From Palsa-1150 sp036490515 (GTDB taxonomy: Bacteria; Myxococcota_A; Polyangia; Polyangiales; Polyangiaceae), in NCBI GenBank assembly GCA_036490515.1, contig DASXDU010000037.1:248001-312000 (forward strand): DNA of 64,000 nt. Reading direction: 5' to 3'. The translations under genes were made by a program, and so were the position numbers. The notes under the pieces are model-generated. The model had not been told where the DNA came from and made no database searches. It was given only the letters and a program-made list of their open reading frames with translations. Positions 7,819-17,697 of this stretch are shown here, piece after piece (positions within the stretch are counted from its first letter, which is position 1; each line of letters starts with the position of its first letter).

Positions 7819-9921
7819 ATGGCGTCCACCCGACGCATCTGGTTCGTCCTCGTGGCCACCTTGCTCGCCACCCCGCGCGTCGCGCGCGCCGACGCACCAC
7901 CACCGTCCCAAGCCTCGCCATCCCCGCCGGCACCCGCTCCTCCGTCCGCGGACGCGTCCCCTCCCGTCGCCGAGGTGACGGTGCAAGGACAGAGGCCCGA
8001 CCCGACCCAGACGACCGTGGGGGCGCGACAGCTGCGGGAGATGCCCGGCGCGTTCGGCGACGCCTTCCGCTCCGTCGAGGCGTTCCCGGGCGTCACGCCC
8101 ATGGCGACCGGCCTGCCGTACTTCTTCATCCGCGGCGCGCCCCCCGGCGACACCGGCTACTTCATCGACGGCGTGCGGGTGCCGCTCCTCTTTCACGCGG
8201 CCTTCGGTCCGAGCGTCGTCCACCCGAGCCTCGTCGAGCGCCTCGACTTCTTCCCGGGCGGCGCACCAGTCCAGTACGGGCGCTTCGCCGGCGGCGTCCT
8301 CGCGGCGGACGTGCCCGCTCCCTCGTCCGTCGCTCACGCCGAGGGCACGGTGCGCGTGTTCGACGCGGGCGCGCTCGCGGAGGCTCCGCTCGGCGACGAC
8401 CGCGGCAGCGCGCTGGTCGCCGGCCGGTACAGCTACTCGGGCCTCCTCCTCTCGCTGACGAGCCCCCTCAAGCTCTCGTACTGGGACTACCAGACGCGCG
8501 ACACCTGGAAGATCGACGACAAGAACCAGATCGGGGTCTTCGCCTTCGGCAGCTTCGACGACTTCGCGCAGGTGCGCTCGGGCGTGACCGACACGATCAT
8601 CGACGGCGAATTCCACCGTGTCGACCTCCGCTACGACCACGCGCTCGACCGCGGCACGCTGCGCGTCGCGACGACGCTCGGCTTCGGTCAGGCCAACAAC
8701 GACGGCGGCAGCGTCCGGGATCTCACGCTCGGCGTCCGCGCGACGCTCGAGGAGCGCCTCTCCCGCACCGTGCTCCTTCGCGCCGGCGCGGACGTGACCC
8801 TCGACCGGTACGATCTCCTCGGAACCACGGCCTCGGCGCCCGCGCAGGTGACGCTCACCGACCTCCTCTATCCTCCGCACCTCGACTCCGCGGTGGGCGG
8901 CTACGCGGACGTCGTCTGGCGGATCGCGCCCCGCGTGCAGATCGTGCCCGGGCTTCGCGCGGACGTCTTCACCATGCATCGCTACGACGACCCGAGGGCC
9001 GAGCAGGCCGCCCTCGGGCAGCCGGTGACCGCCGTCACCGACGCGGCGCTCCCCGCGATCGATCCGCGTCTCTCCGTGCGCGCCTCTCTCCACCCGGACG
9101 TCACCTGGATCGCCACCGTCGGCGTCGCGCAGCAGCCCGCGGCGTTCGTCGTCCCGATCCCGGGTCTGACCTTCGTCGAGCCGAACCCCGTCTTGCAGAC
9201 CGCCCTCCAGACGAGCCAGGGGGTCGTGGTGGCGCTCCCCGGGGACGTCACCGTGCAGGCGACGGGGTTTCTCCACTCGTACCTCGATCTGACCGACCTC
9301 ACGGCGACGTGCCCGTCCGTCTTCGGCGCGGGGGTCCTCGTCGGCAACGCCCCGGGCATCACCGACAACCTCTGCCTGACGCAGCACGTGCGCGGCCGGG
9401 CCTTCGGCGGCGAGCTCCTCGTCCGGCGCAACCTCACGAAGCGCCTGAGCGGATGGATCGCGTACACCCTCTCCCGCTCGACGCGCGAGGCGCCGGCGTC
9501 CGGCACTCTCGGCGTGGGCCCCGTCGTCGATACGCTGGCCTCCTTCGACCGGACGCACGTCCTCAACGTGGTCGTCTCGTACGATCTCGGCGCGCGCTGG
9601 CACGCGGGCGGGAGGTTCGTCGCTTACACCGGGCTGCCGTACTCCAACTCGCGGTTCGGGATCCCCGTGCCCCCGTACGACGGCGAGCGCATGCCGGCGT
9701 TCTATCGGATCGACCTGCGCCTCGAGAAGCGCTGGAAGGTCGGAGCCTCGGCGACGATCGCGCTCGTGTTCGAGGGGATGAACGTCACGCTGAACAAGGA
9801 GACTCTCGCCGCCCACTGCTCGCCCGCGAACGGGCAGACCGCCGCGGGCCTGGATCGCTGCACGTTCGATACGCTCGGGCCCGTCTCGGTGCCGAGTGTC
9901 GGGGTCGAAGGGTTCTTCTGA
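7819..9921 (+). CDS. TonB-dependent outer-membrane receptor
   Basis: 700 residues from ATG 7819, the first start giving a good Sec signal peptide (RRIWFVLVATLLATPRVARADA, AxA cleavage near 25). A Pro/Ala-rich spacer follows, then a TonB-box-like VAEVTVQGQ near 56 and a plug domain (AFPGVTPMATGLPYFFIRG, YFIDGVRVP). The rest alternates short amphipathic strands to the C-terminal aromatic residue, as in a 22-strand barrel. It should import a TonB-dependent ligand across the outer membrane. Next to a glucanase and a beta-helix protein, a glycan is a plausible cargo; siderophore transport is not excluded. There is no SusD partner. Confidence 0.82.
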   Translation: MASTRRIWFVLVATLLATPRVARADAPPPSQASPSPPAPAPPSADASPPVAEVTVQGQRPDPTQTTVGARQLREMPGAFGDAFRSVEAFPGVTPMATGLPYFFIRGAPPGDTGYFIDGVRVPLLFHAAFGPSVVHPSLVERLDFFPGGAPVQYGRFAGGVLAADVPAPSSVAHAEGTVRVFDAGALAEAPLGDDRGSALVAGRYSYSGLLLSLTSPLKLSYWDYQTRDTWKIDDKNQIGVFAFGSFDDFAQVRSGVTDTIIDGEFHRVDLRYDHALDRGTLRVATTLGFGQANNDGGSVRDLTLGVRATLEERLSRTVLLRAGADVTLDRYDLLGTTASAPAQVTLTDLLYPPHLDSAVGGYADVVWRIAPRVQIVPGLRADVFTMHRYDDPRAEQAALGQPVTAVTDAALPAIDPRLSVRASLHPDVTWIATVGVAQQPAAFVVPIPGLTFVEPNPVLQTALQTSQGVVVALPGDVTVQATGFLHSYLDLTDLTATCPSVFGAGVLVGNAPGITDNLCLTQHVRGRAFGGELLVRRNLTKRLSGWIAYTLSRSTREAPASGTLGVGPVVDTLASFDRTHVLNVVVSYDLGARWHAGGRFVAYTGLPYSNSRFGIPVPPYDGERMPAFYRIDLRLEKRWKVGASATIALVFEGMNVTLNKETLAAHCSPANGQTAAGLDRCTFDTLGPVSVPSVGVEGFF

Positions 9922-9961
9922 GCCACCGCACGCTCGGTCGCGCGTCGACTGCAGCGCACCC

Positions 9962-11893
9962 TCAGTAGAGCCCCTTGCCGAAGGCGCCGCCCGTGACGGG
10001 CCCCGGCAAGGTGATGCTCGGGGACGTCGCCACGCCCGAGCCGGTCCCGTAGTACACGTACGCGTCGCCGACGCCGCCGGCGTTCTCGTCGGCGCCGACG
10101 GCGACGTCCGCGAGGCCGTCGCCGTTGATGTCGCCCGCGCCCGCGACGGCGAACCCGAAGAAACCGCCGCCGCCCGCCGGCGGATTGGGGTTCGTCAGCG
10201 TGGTAGCGACGCTCGTCGAGAGGCCCGCCGCTGCGCCGAGGTAGACGTAGGCGCTGCCGACGTTCGCACCGGAGACGACCGTCTCGAACGCGCCGACGAC
10301 GACGTCCGCGTAGCCGTCGCCGTTGACGTCCCCCGCCGTGGATACCGAGCAGCCGAAGAAGCTGTTCGCGCCCCCCGGGCTCGTGAGGGAGGTGCTCGGG
10401 GAGAGCGCGGTGCCGCTCGTGCCGCCGTTGAACACGTAGGCCGCGCCCGTGCTGTAGTTCGCACCGACCACGATGTCGGCATATCCGTCGCCGTTGACGT
10501 CGTCCGCGCTCCACGCGGAGTAGCCGAAGCTATCGCCCGCCGCAGGAGCGGCGATGGTGATCGGCGTCGCCCCGAGCCCGCTCGCGCCGCCGAGGTAGAC
10601 GTACGCGGCTCCGGTGTAGCTGCTCACGCCCGAGGCCCCGACGAGCACGTCGCCGTAGCCGTCGCCGTTGACGTCGCCGGCCCACGCCACCGCCGTGCCC
10701 AGCTCCGCGCCGGCGAAGCCGTGCAGCGTGTACGCAGGCGTGGTGGCCGTCCCGCCGGGCCCTCCGCGGTAGACGTACACCGCGCCGGCATTGCTGTTCG
10801 CACCGAACGCGCCGACGACCACGTCCCCGTACCCGTCGCCATCCACGTCGCCCGCGCTCGCCACCGACCACCCGAAGTAGGAGTCGGTGCCCTGCAGCGT
10901 CGCGACCGGGCTGGTCGAGATACCCCCCGCGCCGCCGAGGTAGACGTACGCCGTCATGTCCGCGTCCGCGCCGACGATGACGTCCCCGAACCCATCGCCG
11001 TTGACGTCGCCCGCGCTGGAGATCGCGAGGCCGAAATTCCCCCCGACGGGCGTGAGCGCTGTCCCGGGACTCGCGATGCCGGATGGCCCCTTGCCCAGAT
11101 AGACGTACGCGGCGCCCGCGCTGCCTCCAGCGCTGCTCGCGCCGATCGCGAGGTCGGCGATGCCGTCGCCGTTCACGTCGACGATCGTGCCCCACGACGT
11201 GTTGACGTTCGCGCTTCGCTGCCCGACGCGCATCTCCCAGACGGGGCTCGTCGTCGTGCCCGCCGTCGCCCCCACCATCCCGTGCGCCCGCCAGAAATAG
11301 ACGCCGCGCGACAGCCCGCTCGAGGGCGACCCCTGGGATCCCGTCACTGTGACGGTCTGCAGGACCGTGCCGCACGCGCGGTCCTTGCAGATCTCGATCT
11401 CCGCGCCGGTCGTCCCTGCGGCGAGCACCCATCGGAGGGCGGGCGACTGCGAGGTGACGAGCGCCGTCGAGAGAGGCGCCACGAGCTGCGGGGCGCCGAC
11501 CGTGACGCACGCGCCCGCATTGCAAGCCTGGTTGGGGCCGCAAGACGTGCCCGTCCCGGCGCCGCTGCACACGGAGGCCTCCGCCTCGTTGCCGCCGTCG
11601 CCGATCGATCCTTCGCTCTCGGTGGAGTCGCCCGCCACGTCGGACCCGCTGTCTTGCAGCGCGGAGTCGCTCGTCGCATCGGGTGCGCCGTCGGCGTGCG
11701 CGTCGGTCCCCGCCTCGTGGGCCGTACTCTCGGTGGACGCGTCTTCCGGGTGCGCGCCGTCGGTGCCCCCTTCGTTCGCGGTCGAGGCGTCCGACCCACC
11801 CGACGACGTACCGAAGTCACCCAGTACGGAAGTGCAGCCCGCCGCCAAGGCGCAGGCGAACGCGGCAAACGCCACGACGTACCCGATGCGCAT
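9962..11893 (-). CDS. FG-GAP/integrin-like repeat lipoprotein
   Basis: 643 residues from ATG 11893. Lipoprotein signal (MRIGYVVAFAAFACALAAGC), then an Asp/Ser/Glu/Ala-rich linker to about residue 105. A fibronectin-type segment (APQLVAPLSTALVTSQSPALRW) comes next, and then about seven FG-GAP repeats of the form D-x-N-G-D-G-x-x-D-x-x-x-G-A. These DxNGDG loops bind Ca2+ and the repeats fold into a beta-propeller. This indicates a surface-exposed Ca2+-dependent binding protein. Ligand unknown. A second FG-GAP lipoprotein occurs at 19138-21315. Confidence 0.85.
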   Translation of the reverse strand: MRIGYVVAFAAFACALAAGCTSVLGDFGTSSGGSDASTANEGGTDGAHPEDASTESTAHEAGTDAHADGAPDATSDSALQDSGSDVAGDSTESEGSIGDGGNEAEASVCSGAGTGTSCGPNQACNAGACVTVGAPQLVAPLSTALVTSQSPALRWVLAAGTTGAEIEICKDRACGTVLQTVTVTGSQGSPSSGLSRGVYFWRAHGMVGATAGTTTSPVWEMRVGQRSANVNTSWGTIVDVNGDGIADLAIGASSAGGSAGAAYVYLGKGPSGIASPGTALTPVGGNFGLAISSAGDVNGDGFGDVIVGADADMTAYVYLGGAGGISTSPVATLQGTDSYFGWSVASAGDVDGDGYGDVVVGAFGANSNAGAVYVYRGGPGGTATTPAYTLHGFAGAELGTAVAWAGDVNGDGYGDVLVGASGVSSYTGAAYVYLGGASGLGATPITIAAPAAGDSFGYSAWSADDVNGDGYADIVVGANYSTGAAYVFNGGTSGTALSPSTSLTSPGGANSFFGCSVSTAGDVNGDGYADVVVGAFETVVSGANVGSAYVYLGAAAGLSTSVATTLTNPNPPAGGGGFFGFAVAGAGDINGDGLADVAVGADENAGGVGDAYVYYGTGSGVATSPSITLPGPVTGGAFGKGLY

Positions 11894-11915
11894 GAGCCAT
11901 CCTACCGCTTGGCGG

Positions 11916-13382
<1,467 letters not shown>

Positions 13383-13453
13383 CGGGGCCCGTCTGACCAG
13401 GATATGCCCTGGACGCGGCGGGCACCAACGAGCTTTCCGTGATTCCTGCTGAC

Positions 13454-14452
13454 TCAGAATCGACCGACGGCGCCCAGGGAGCCGGGCCCGACGACGAGGC
13501 TCGCCGCAGGGGCGGAGTCGCCCTTCGGTTGCACCAGAAGGAGGGTGACCCCCGCCGCTGCACCCACTCCGGCGACGATGAAGCCGATCGTCGAGACCAG
13601 CCCCACCGAGTGGTAGCTATCGAGCTCTCCCTGCTGGGAAGGGCCGCACGATCCCCCGCCGCAGCTCTTCGAGAGATCGGAGTGCTTGCCGAGGGCGATG
13701 ATCCCGGCGACCACCCCGACGCCGAGACCCGCTCCGCCGACACCGAAGGAGACCCACGGCCAGGGTGATGCACCGCCACTCGACGACGCCGGCGGAGGTG
13801 TGGGTGCGGCCGGTGCGGGGCCAGTCGCCTCCGGCGCGGGAGGCTGCGACGCGTCCTTCTCGAGGACGAGCGCACCCTCGGCGGACCCGCCGGGGGGGAC
13901 GTTCACGTGGATCTCCGCGGCACGGTAGCCGTCGGCCGAGGCGCGTACGACGTGATCGCCCGGATCGACGAGGCGCCGCACGCCGAGCGAGGCCGTGTTG
14001 ACCGGCGCGTCGTCCACCGTGACCTTCGCCGACGTGACCGCGCCGCCGGCCGAATCCTTCACGGTGATGGTGACGCCGCCGATGCGGGGCTCGACGTCCT
14101 TCACTTCCTTCTTCGCGTCCTCGAGCGCCTGCTTGAAGGGAGCCGGCGCGTTCGGAGCAACTCCGTCGCGAACGATGCGGTTGTAGGCCTCCTGCGCCTC
14201 GAGCACCTTTCCCTGGCCGGCCAGCGCGCGCGCGAGGCCCAGCATGAGCGTGGGCGCGTGCACCAGGCTGTCGGCGCGGCGGAACTCGTCCTCCGCCTTG
14301 GCGTAGTCCTTCGTGGCGAGGGAGTGCTCGGCGTCCTGCCCGAGCGCGCGGGCCGTGGCGCGATCACCGTCGCTCTGGGCCAGGGCCACGCCGGGAAGGG
14401 CGGTGGCGATTGTCAGAGCGAGGACGCCGAGCGAGCGGTGGGCCGTGCGCAT
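13454..14452 (-). CDS. Exported TPR/PEGA-like envelope protein
   Basis: 332 residues with a Sec signal (MRTAHRSLGVLALTIATALPGVALAQ). A helical TPR-like segment (about 35-115: AEHSLATKDYAKAEDEFRRADSL) precedes a PEGA-like beta domain (about 120-205: VTITVKDSAGGAVTSAKVTVDD, GYRAAEIHVNVPPGG). Then comes a Pro/Ala linker and two hydrophobic helices near 235-255 and 285-310, suggesting inner-membrane anchoring. PEGA domains bind envelope surfaces or stabilise complexes. It lies upstream of a membrane Ser/Thr kinase on the same strand and may be its partner or substrate, which is unproven. Confidence 0.72.
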   Translation of the reverse strand: MRTAHRSLGVLALTIATALPGVALAQSDGDRATARALGQDAEHSLATKDYAKAEDEFRRADSLVHAPTLMLGLARALAGQGKVLEAQEAYNRIVRDGVAPNAPAPFKQALEDAKKEVKDVEPRIGGVTITVKDSAGGAVTSAKVTVDDAPVNTASLGVRRLVDPGDHVVRASADGYRAAEIHVNVPPGGSAEGALVLEKDASQPPAPEATGPAPAAPTPPPASSSGGASPWPWVSFGVGGAGLGVGVVAGIIALGKHSDLSKSCGGGSCGPSQQGELDSYHSVGLVSTIGFIVAGVGAAAGVTLLLVQPKGDSAPAASLVVGPGSLGAVGRF

Positions 14453-14464
14453 GGCGCGAGCGTA

Positions 14465-14992
14465 TCAGGAGCCCACGCTCAGCACGCGGGCGATCGCCAT
14501 GACGGTGTTCCAGTTGCGCGTCGTGACCGGCACGCCGAACATCCGGTCCAGCGCACCGAGGTAGCCGATGACCTTCATGTGTCGCCGGTAGAGACCGAAG
14601 ACGAAGCGATCCTCCGACGCGAGGAGTCGCAGGAGCCACGTCCCCCGGGGAGGAAACGCCGCGGGCGTCGTCGGTGCCGCGCGCGAACGCCGGGACAGGA
14701 AGCTCACGAAGCGAACGACGTCGGCGCGCACCGGTTCCCCGGCGAAGGGATCGCTCGCCACCATCCGCATGAACTCGCGGCCCTCGCAGATCACGACCTC
14801 GGCCTCGAAGGGGAGAGTGCGCGCCAGCTCGGCGCGGAGCTCGGCCCTCGTCGCGGAGGACCGGACGACGAACGTCCCGGCGGCGCCGACGTTCACGACG
14901 TCGAGCCGCTTCAGCTTCCGGGCGAGCGCCGCGGGCCGGAAGGTCCGGTGACCGCCGACGTTGACCCCTCGTACCAGTACGACGCGCGCCAC
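14465..14992 (-). CDS. DUF1697 family protein
   Basis: 175 residues. The start VVLVRGVNVGGHRTF matches the conserved LLRGINVGG opening of DUF1697, and the C-terminal TTRNWNTVMAIARVL matches its R-x-W-x-T-V-x-K-L close. In the usual family the next motif is TYIQSGNVVF; here it has drifted to NVGAAGTFVV. Function of the family is unknown; structures show tandem ferredoxin-like folds. It ends 12 bp from the start of the envelope protein gene downstream. Confidence 0.8.
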   Translation of the reverse strand: MARVVLVRGVNVGGHRTFRPAALARKLKRLDVVNVGAAGTFVVRSSATRAELRAELARTLPFEAEVVICEGREFMRMVASDPFAGEPVRADVVRFVSFLSRRSRAAPTTPAAFPPRGTWLLRLLASEDRFVFGLYRRHMKVIGYLGALDRMFGVPVTTRNWNTVMAIARVLSVGS

Positions 14993-15032
14993 GCCCCTCC
15001 ACGATAGGGACCTTTCGGGGCGGCGAAAACGC

Positions 15033-16463
15033 TCACTCTACCTGCGCCGCCGGCGGGGTCCCCGCGAGGCCGAAGCACCAGTCGCTCCCGTCGGTCGCTT
15101 CCCCGCAGACGAGCGAGCCGTCGAACGACCCCAGCCCCGCCATCGGCGGCAGCCCGGCGATCGTCGTCGGCGATGGCGTCGGCACGCCGAGATCACCCCA
15201 GCACTCCACCGCGCCGCCCCCCACGATCGCGCACGCGGCCTGGCTCCCACCGCCGACCAGCGACACCACTCCGGAGAGAGAGGTGACGGCGGTCGGCGTC
15301 GTGTCGAACACGCCCCCTGCGTCGTCGTCTCCGAGATCCCCCGCGGTGCCCGGGGCATGCCCGAGCTCCCCGACGGAGTCGTCGCCGAAGCAGCGCACGA
15401 CCTGGTCGACACCGAGCGCGCACGTGAACTCGTCGCCCGCGGCCAGCGCCACGGTGTTCGCGAGATCGGCGCGCACGACGGCGCTCGCGCAGTCGTATGC
15501 GGGACATGCGGACGGTGACACCTGCCCCTCGTTGTTGGCGCCCCAGCACGCGACCTCGTCGCCCCCGTCCACCCCACCAGCGACGGCCGCGCAGCCGTGA
15601 TCGTACCCCACCGCGATGGCCGCGACGCCGGCGGTACCCGGGACGGCGTAGGGCGCGGGGGTGCACGTCCCGCCTTGCGCCGCGGTGCCCGTACCGCACG
15701 CCACGCCTCCGTCGGGTGCGGGCGTCGACTGCACGGCGCCCCAGCACTGCACGCCGCCCCCCGAGCCGAGGGCGCACGTCCATGCGCCCGCTGCGGCGAT
15801 GGCCACCGCGTCCGTGATCCCGGCGACCGCCGTGGGTGCGGGCGAACAGGGCAGCGTCTCGCCCGCCACCGTGCCCGGACAGATGACGTCCCCGGAGGTC
15901 GCCGCTGCGTGCCCGAGCTGGTACTCCGCGTCGAGCCCCCAGCAGAAGACGTCGTGTCCCGAGGTCACCGCGCACGCGTGGTGATCGCCCGCCGCCACGG
16001 CGATCGCCCCCGTGACGCCGGCGACCTGCGTGGGATGCGCGACCGTCGCGTCGCCGAGGGGGCTCCCCGTCTGACCGAACGAGTTGTCGCCCCAGCACCA
16101 GACGCCACCTGCGGAGTCCACGCGGCACGCGAAGCCGAGGCCGGAGGCGCGCGTCGGCATCGCCCCGGGCACGGCGGCGGGCGGCACGAAGCCGTCTCCC
16201 GCGTCGGCATCGCCGGCGTCGCTCGAGTCGGATGCCTTCGCGGCCTCGACGTCGCCTGCGTCGCTCGCGTCGGAGCTCGCGGTGCCGTCGGCAAGCTCTC
16301 CGCCTTCCCCCACCGGAAAGAACGCCGCCTCCGACGCATCGCCCGTGTCGTCGCCCGAGTCGGGAGCCAGCTGCCAGCACCCCGCCAGCGCGACGAGCGA
16401 CGCCGCGCCCACAGCGTCCACCATTCCCCTCACGGCACGAGAGAAGCGACGGGCTCCACGCAT
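15033..16463 (-). CDS. RCC1-repeat lipoprotein
   Basis: 476 residues from the ATG at 16463, giving a basic n-region (MRGARRFSRAVRG) and a lipobox LAGC at about 26-29; an internal ATG at 16424 would keep the lipobox but lose the basic region. After an Asp/Ala/Ser-rich linker there are about six RCC1-type repeats of the form C-A-x-x-x-x-G-x-V-x-C-W-G-x-N, each with paired Cys that could make a disulfide. This predicts an exported, disulfide-rich seven-blade-type propeller. Such proteins are abundant in Polyangiales; ligand unknown. Confidence 0.83.
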   Translation of the reverse strand: MRGARRFSRAVRGMVDAVGAASLVALAGCWQLAPDSGDDTGDASEAAFFPVGEGGELADGTASSDASDAGDVEAAKASDSSDAGDADAGDGFVPPAAVPGAMPTRASGLGFACRVDSAGGVWCWGDNSFGQTGSPLGDATVAHPTQVAGVTGAIAVAAGDHHACAVTSGHDVFCWGLDAEYQLGHAAATSGDVICPGTVAGETLPCSPAPTAVAGITDAVAIAAAGAWTCALGSGGGVQCWGAVQSTPAPDGGVACGTGTAAQGGTCTPAPYAVPGTAGVAAIAVGYDHGCAAVAGGVDGGDEVACWGANNEGQVSPSACPAYDCASAVVRADLANTVALAAGDEFTCALGVDQVVRCFGDDSVGELGHAPGTAGDLGDDDAGGVFDTTPTAVTSLSGVVSLVGGGSQAACAIVGGGAVECWGDLGVPTPSPTTIAGLPPMAGLGSFDGSLVCGEATDGSDWCFGLAGTPPAAQVE

Positions 16464-16602
16464 CGTTGGGTGGAGGACGGCCGCCCGCGCGCGATCCTTC
16501 CTCGCGAGGCGGACTTGCCTACGAACGGGGGAGGGCCGCCGACCAGCCGTCGATCCCGAGCGAACGGCGGAGGTCGGCCGACCGCGATCGCCGCGCTCCA
16601 GC

Positions 16603-17079
16603 TCAGGGCGCGAACATCTTGCACGTCGTCCCGGACGGGCAGGCGCTCGCGTCCCCCTCGCAGCCCACGCTGCACACGCGCGGCGGCGAGCCCAGGTTGA
16701 CGGCGCAGTGCTGGCCCGACGGACAGTCCGCGTCGGTGCTGCACGTCGCGTTCACGCAGCCGCCTTCTCCCGGCTCGCACAGGCAGTTGGCCTGGACGCA
16801 CTCCCAGCCCGAGCCTTGCTCGCAGAAGCACGTGAACTGGTCGAAGTAGCTGCACGACTCGTCGGTCGAGCACGAGGTGTTCGTCTCGAAGCTCCCTTGC
16901 GGGACGTCCGCGTAGGTGGCCGGGCACGCTGCCTCGGGAGCGCCGGAGTCCGCTCCGCCGGACGAAGGACCGCCGCCGTCGTTCCCGGAGCCGGCGCCGG
17001 TCGCGCGGCCACCACAGCCGATCGTGATGGTGCCGCCCAGAGCGAACAGGACGGAGCAAGCAAGGGTGTGTGAGGTCAC
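16603..17079 (-). CDS. Small Cys-rich lipoprotein
   Basis: 158 residues from a GTG at 17079, the only nearby start placed just before a lipoprotein signal (VTSHTLACSVLFALGGTITIGC). The mature part is Gly/Ser-rich and then holds more than ten Cys in repeated forms such as CSTDxDCPSGQHC and CEGDASACPSGTTC, an EGF-like or Dickkopf-like disulfide pattern seen in many myxobacterial lipoproteins. Role unknown. The adjoining region to 17183 holds no gene I can support. Confidence 0.65.
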   Translation of the reverse strand: MTSHTLACSVLFALGGTITIGCGGRATGAGSGNDGGGPSSGGADSGAPEAACPATYADVPQGSFETNTSCSTDESCSYFDQFTCFCEQGSGWECVQANCLCEPGEGGCVNATCSTDADCPSGQHCAVNLGSPPRVCSVGCEGDASACPSGTTCKMFAP

Positions 17080-17183
17080 GTCGGAGCGCAGAGCAACCCT
17101 CGTGCCTCGCGGATCACCGACGAATCTGGCCCCCTCGCGTGTGCCGACGTGCGCCGCTCCGGATAGGGGGATCGCGCACGCGC

Positions 17184-17651
17184 CTAGCGGTTGCTGGGCT
17201 GTCCAGCGCCGCTCGGGTGCGCGGCCTGATTGCGCGGATCGTCGGCGCCGTCCGCGTACTCGAGGCCGAGCGGACCGGTGCCGCTGACCTGCGTGACGTA
17301 CTCGCCCGATTTCGCCCAGTGGAAATGCCATGTGTCCCCGGGGAGGACGAGGACCGTCCCGGGCGGGTATGCGGTGACCGCGTCGCCGTCGAACGCCTCG
17401 CCCAGACCGATGTAGAAGACGCCGGACATGACCGTGTAGACACGATCTTCGGGGTGTCGGTGCGGCATCAGCTTTGCGCCGAGGGGTGCCTTCACGCGGA
17501 TGACGTACGGCCCCGGTTCTGCGGGATGTCCCACGACGATGGCCAAGAACACTCCGGGCGGGAACGCCGCAAACGGCTGCCAGTCGACTTGTTCCGGAAG
17601 GATCGCCTTGAACCTCTCCTGACCCGGTTCATGCAATCGGTTCACGGACAT
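17184..17651 (-). CDS. Cupin-domain protein
   Basis: 155 residues with a strong ribosome-binding site (AGGAGGT about 6 nt before ATG 17651). One cupin is visible: motif 1 PHRHPEDRVYTVMSGVFYIGLG (about 62-84) with metal-binding His and Glu-like residues, and motif 2 PPGTVLVLPGDTWHFHW (about 96-112). It is probably a small metal-binding cytoplasmic enzyme or sensor. It lies 46 bp downstream of nothing co-directional that overlaps; the flavin reductase at 17698-19107 is upstream on the same strand and could be co-transcribed. Confidence 0.82.
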   Translation of the reverse strand: MSVNRLHEPGQERFKAILPEQVDWQPFAAFPPGVFLAIVVGHPAEPGPYVIRVKAPLGAKLMPHRHPEDRVYTVMSGVFYIGLGEAFDGDAVTAYPPGTVLVLPGDTWHFHWAKSGEYVTQVSGTGPLGLEYADGADDPRNQAAHPSGAGQPSNR

Positions 17652-17697
17652 GGCACGACCTCCTGAGGTCCGTGTTTGCAGCGTCCGGGTGCCGCGG

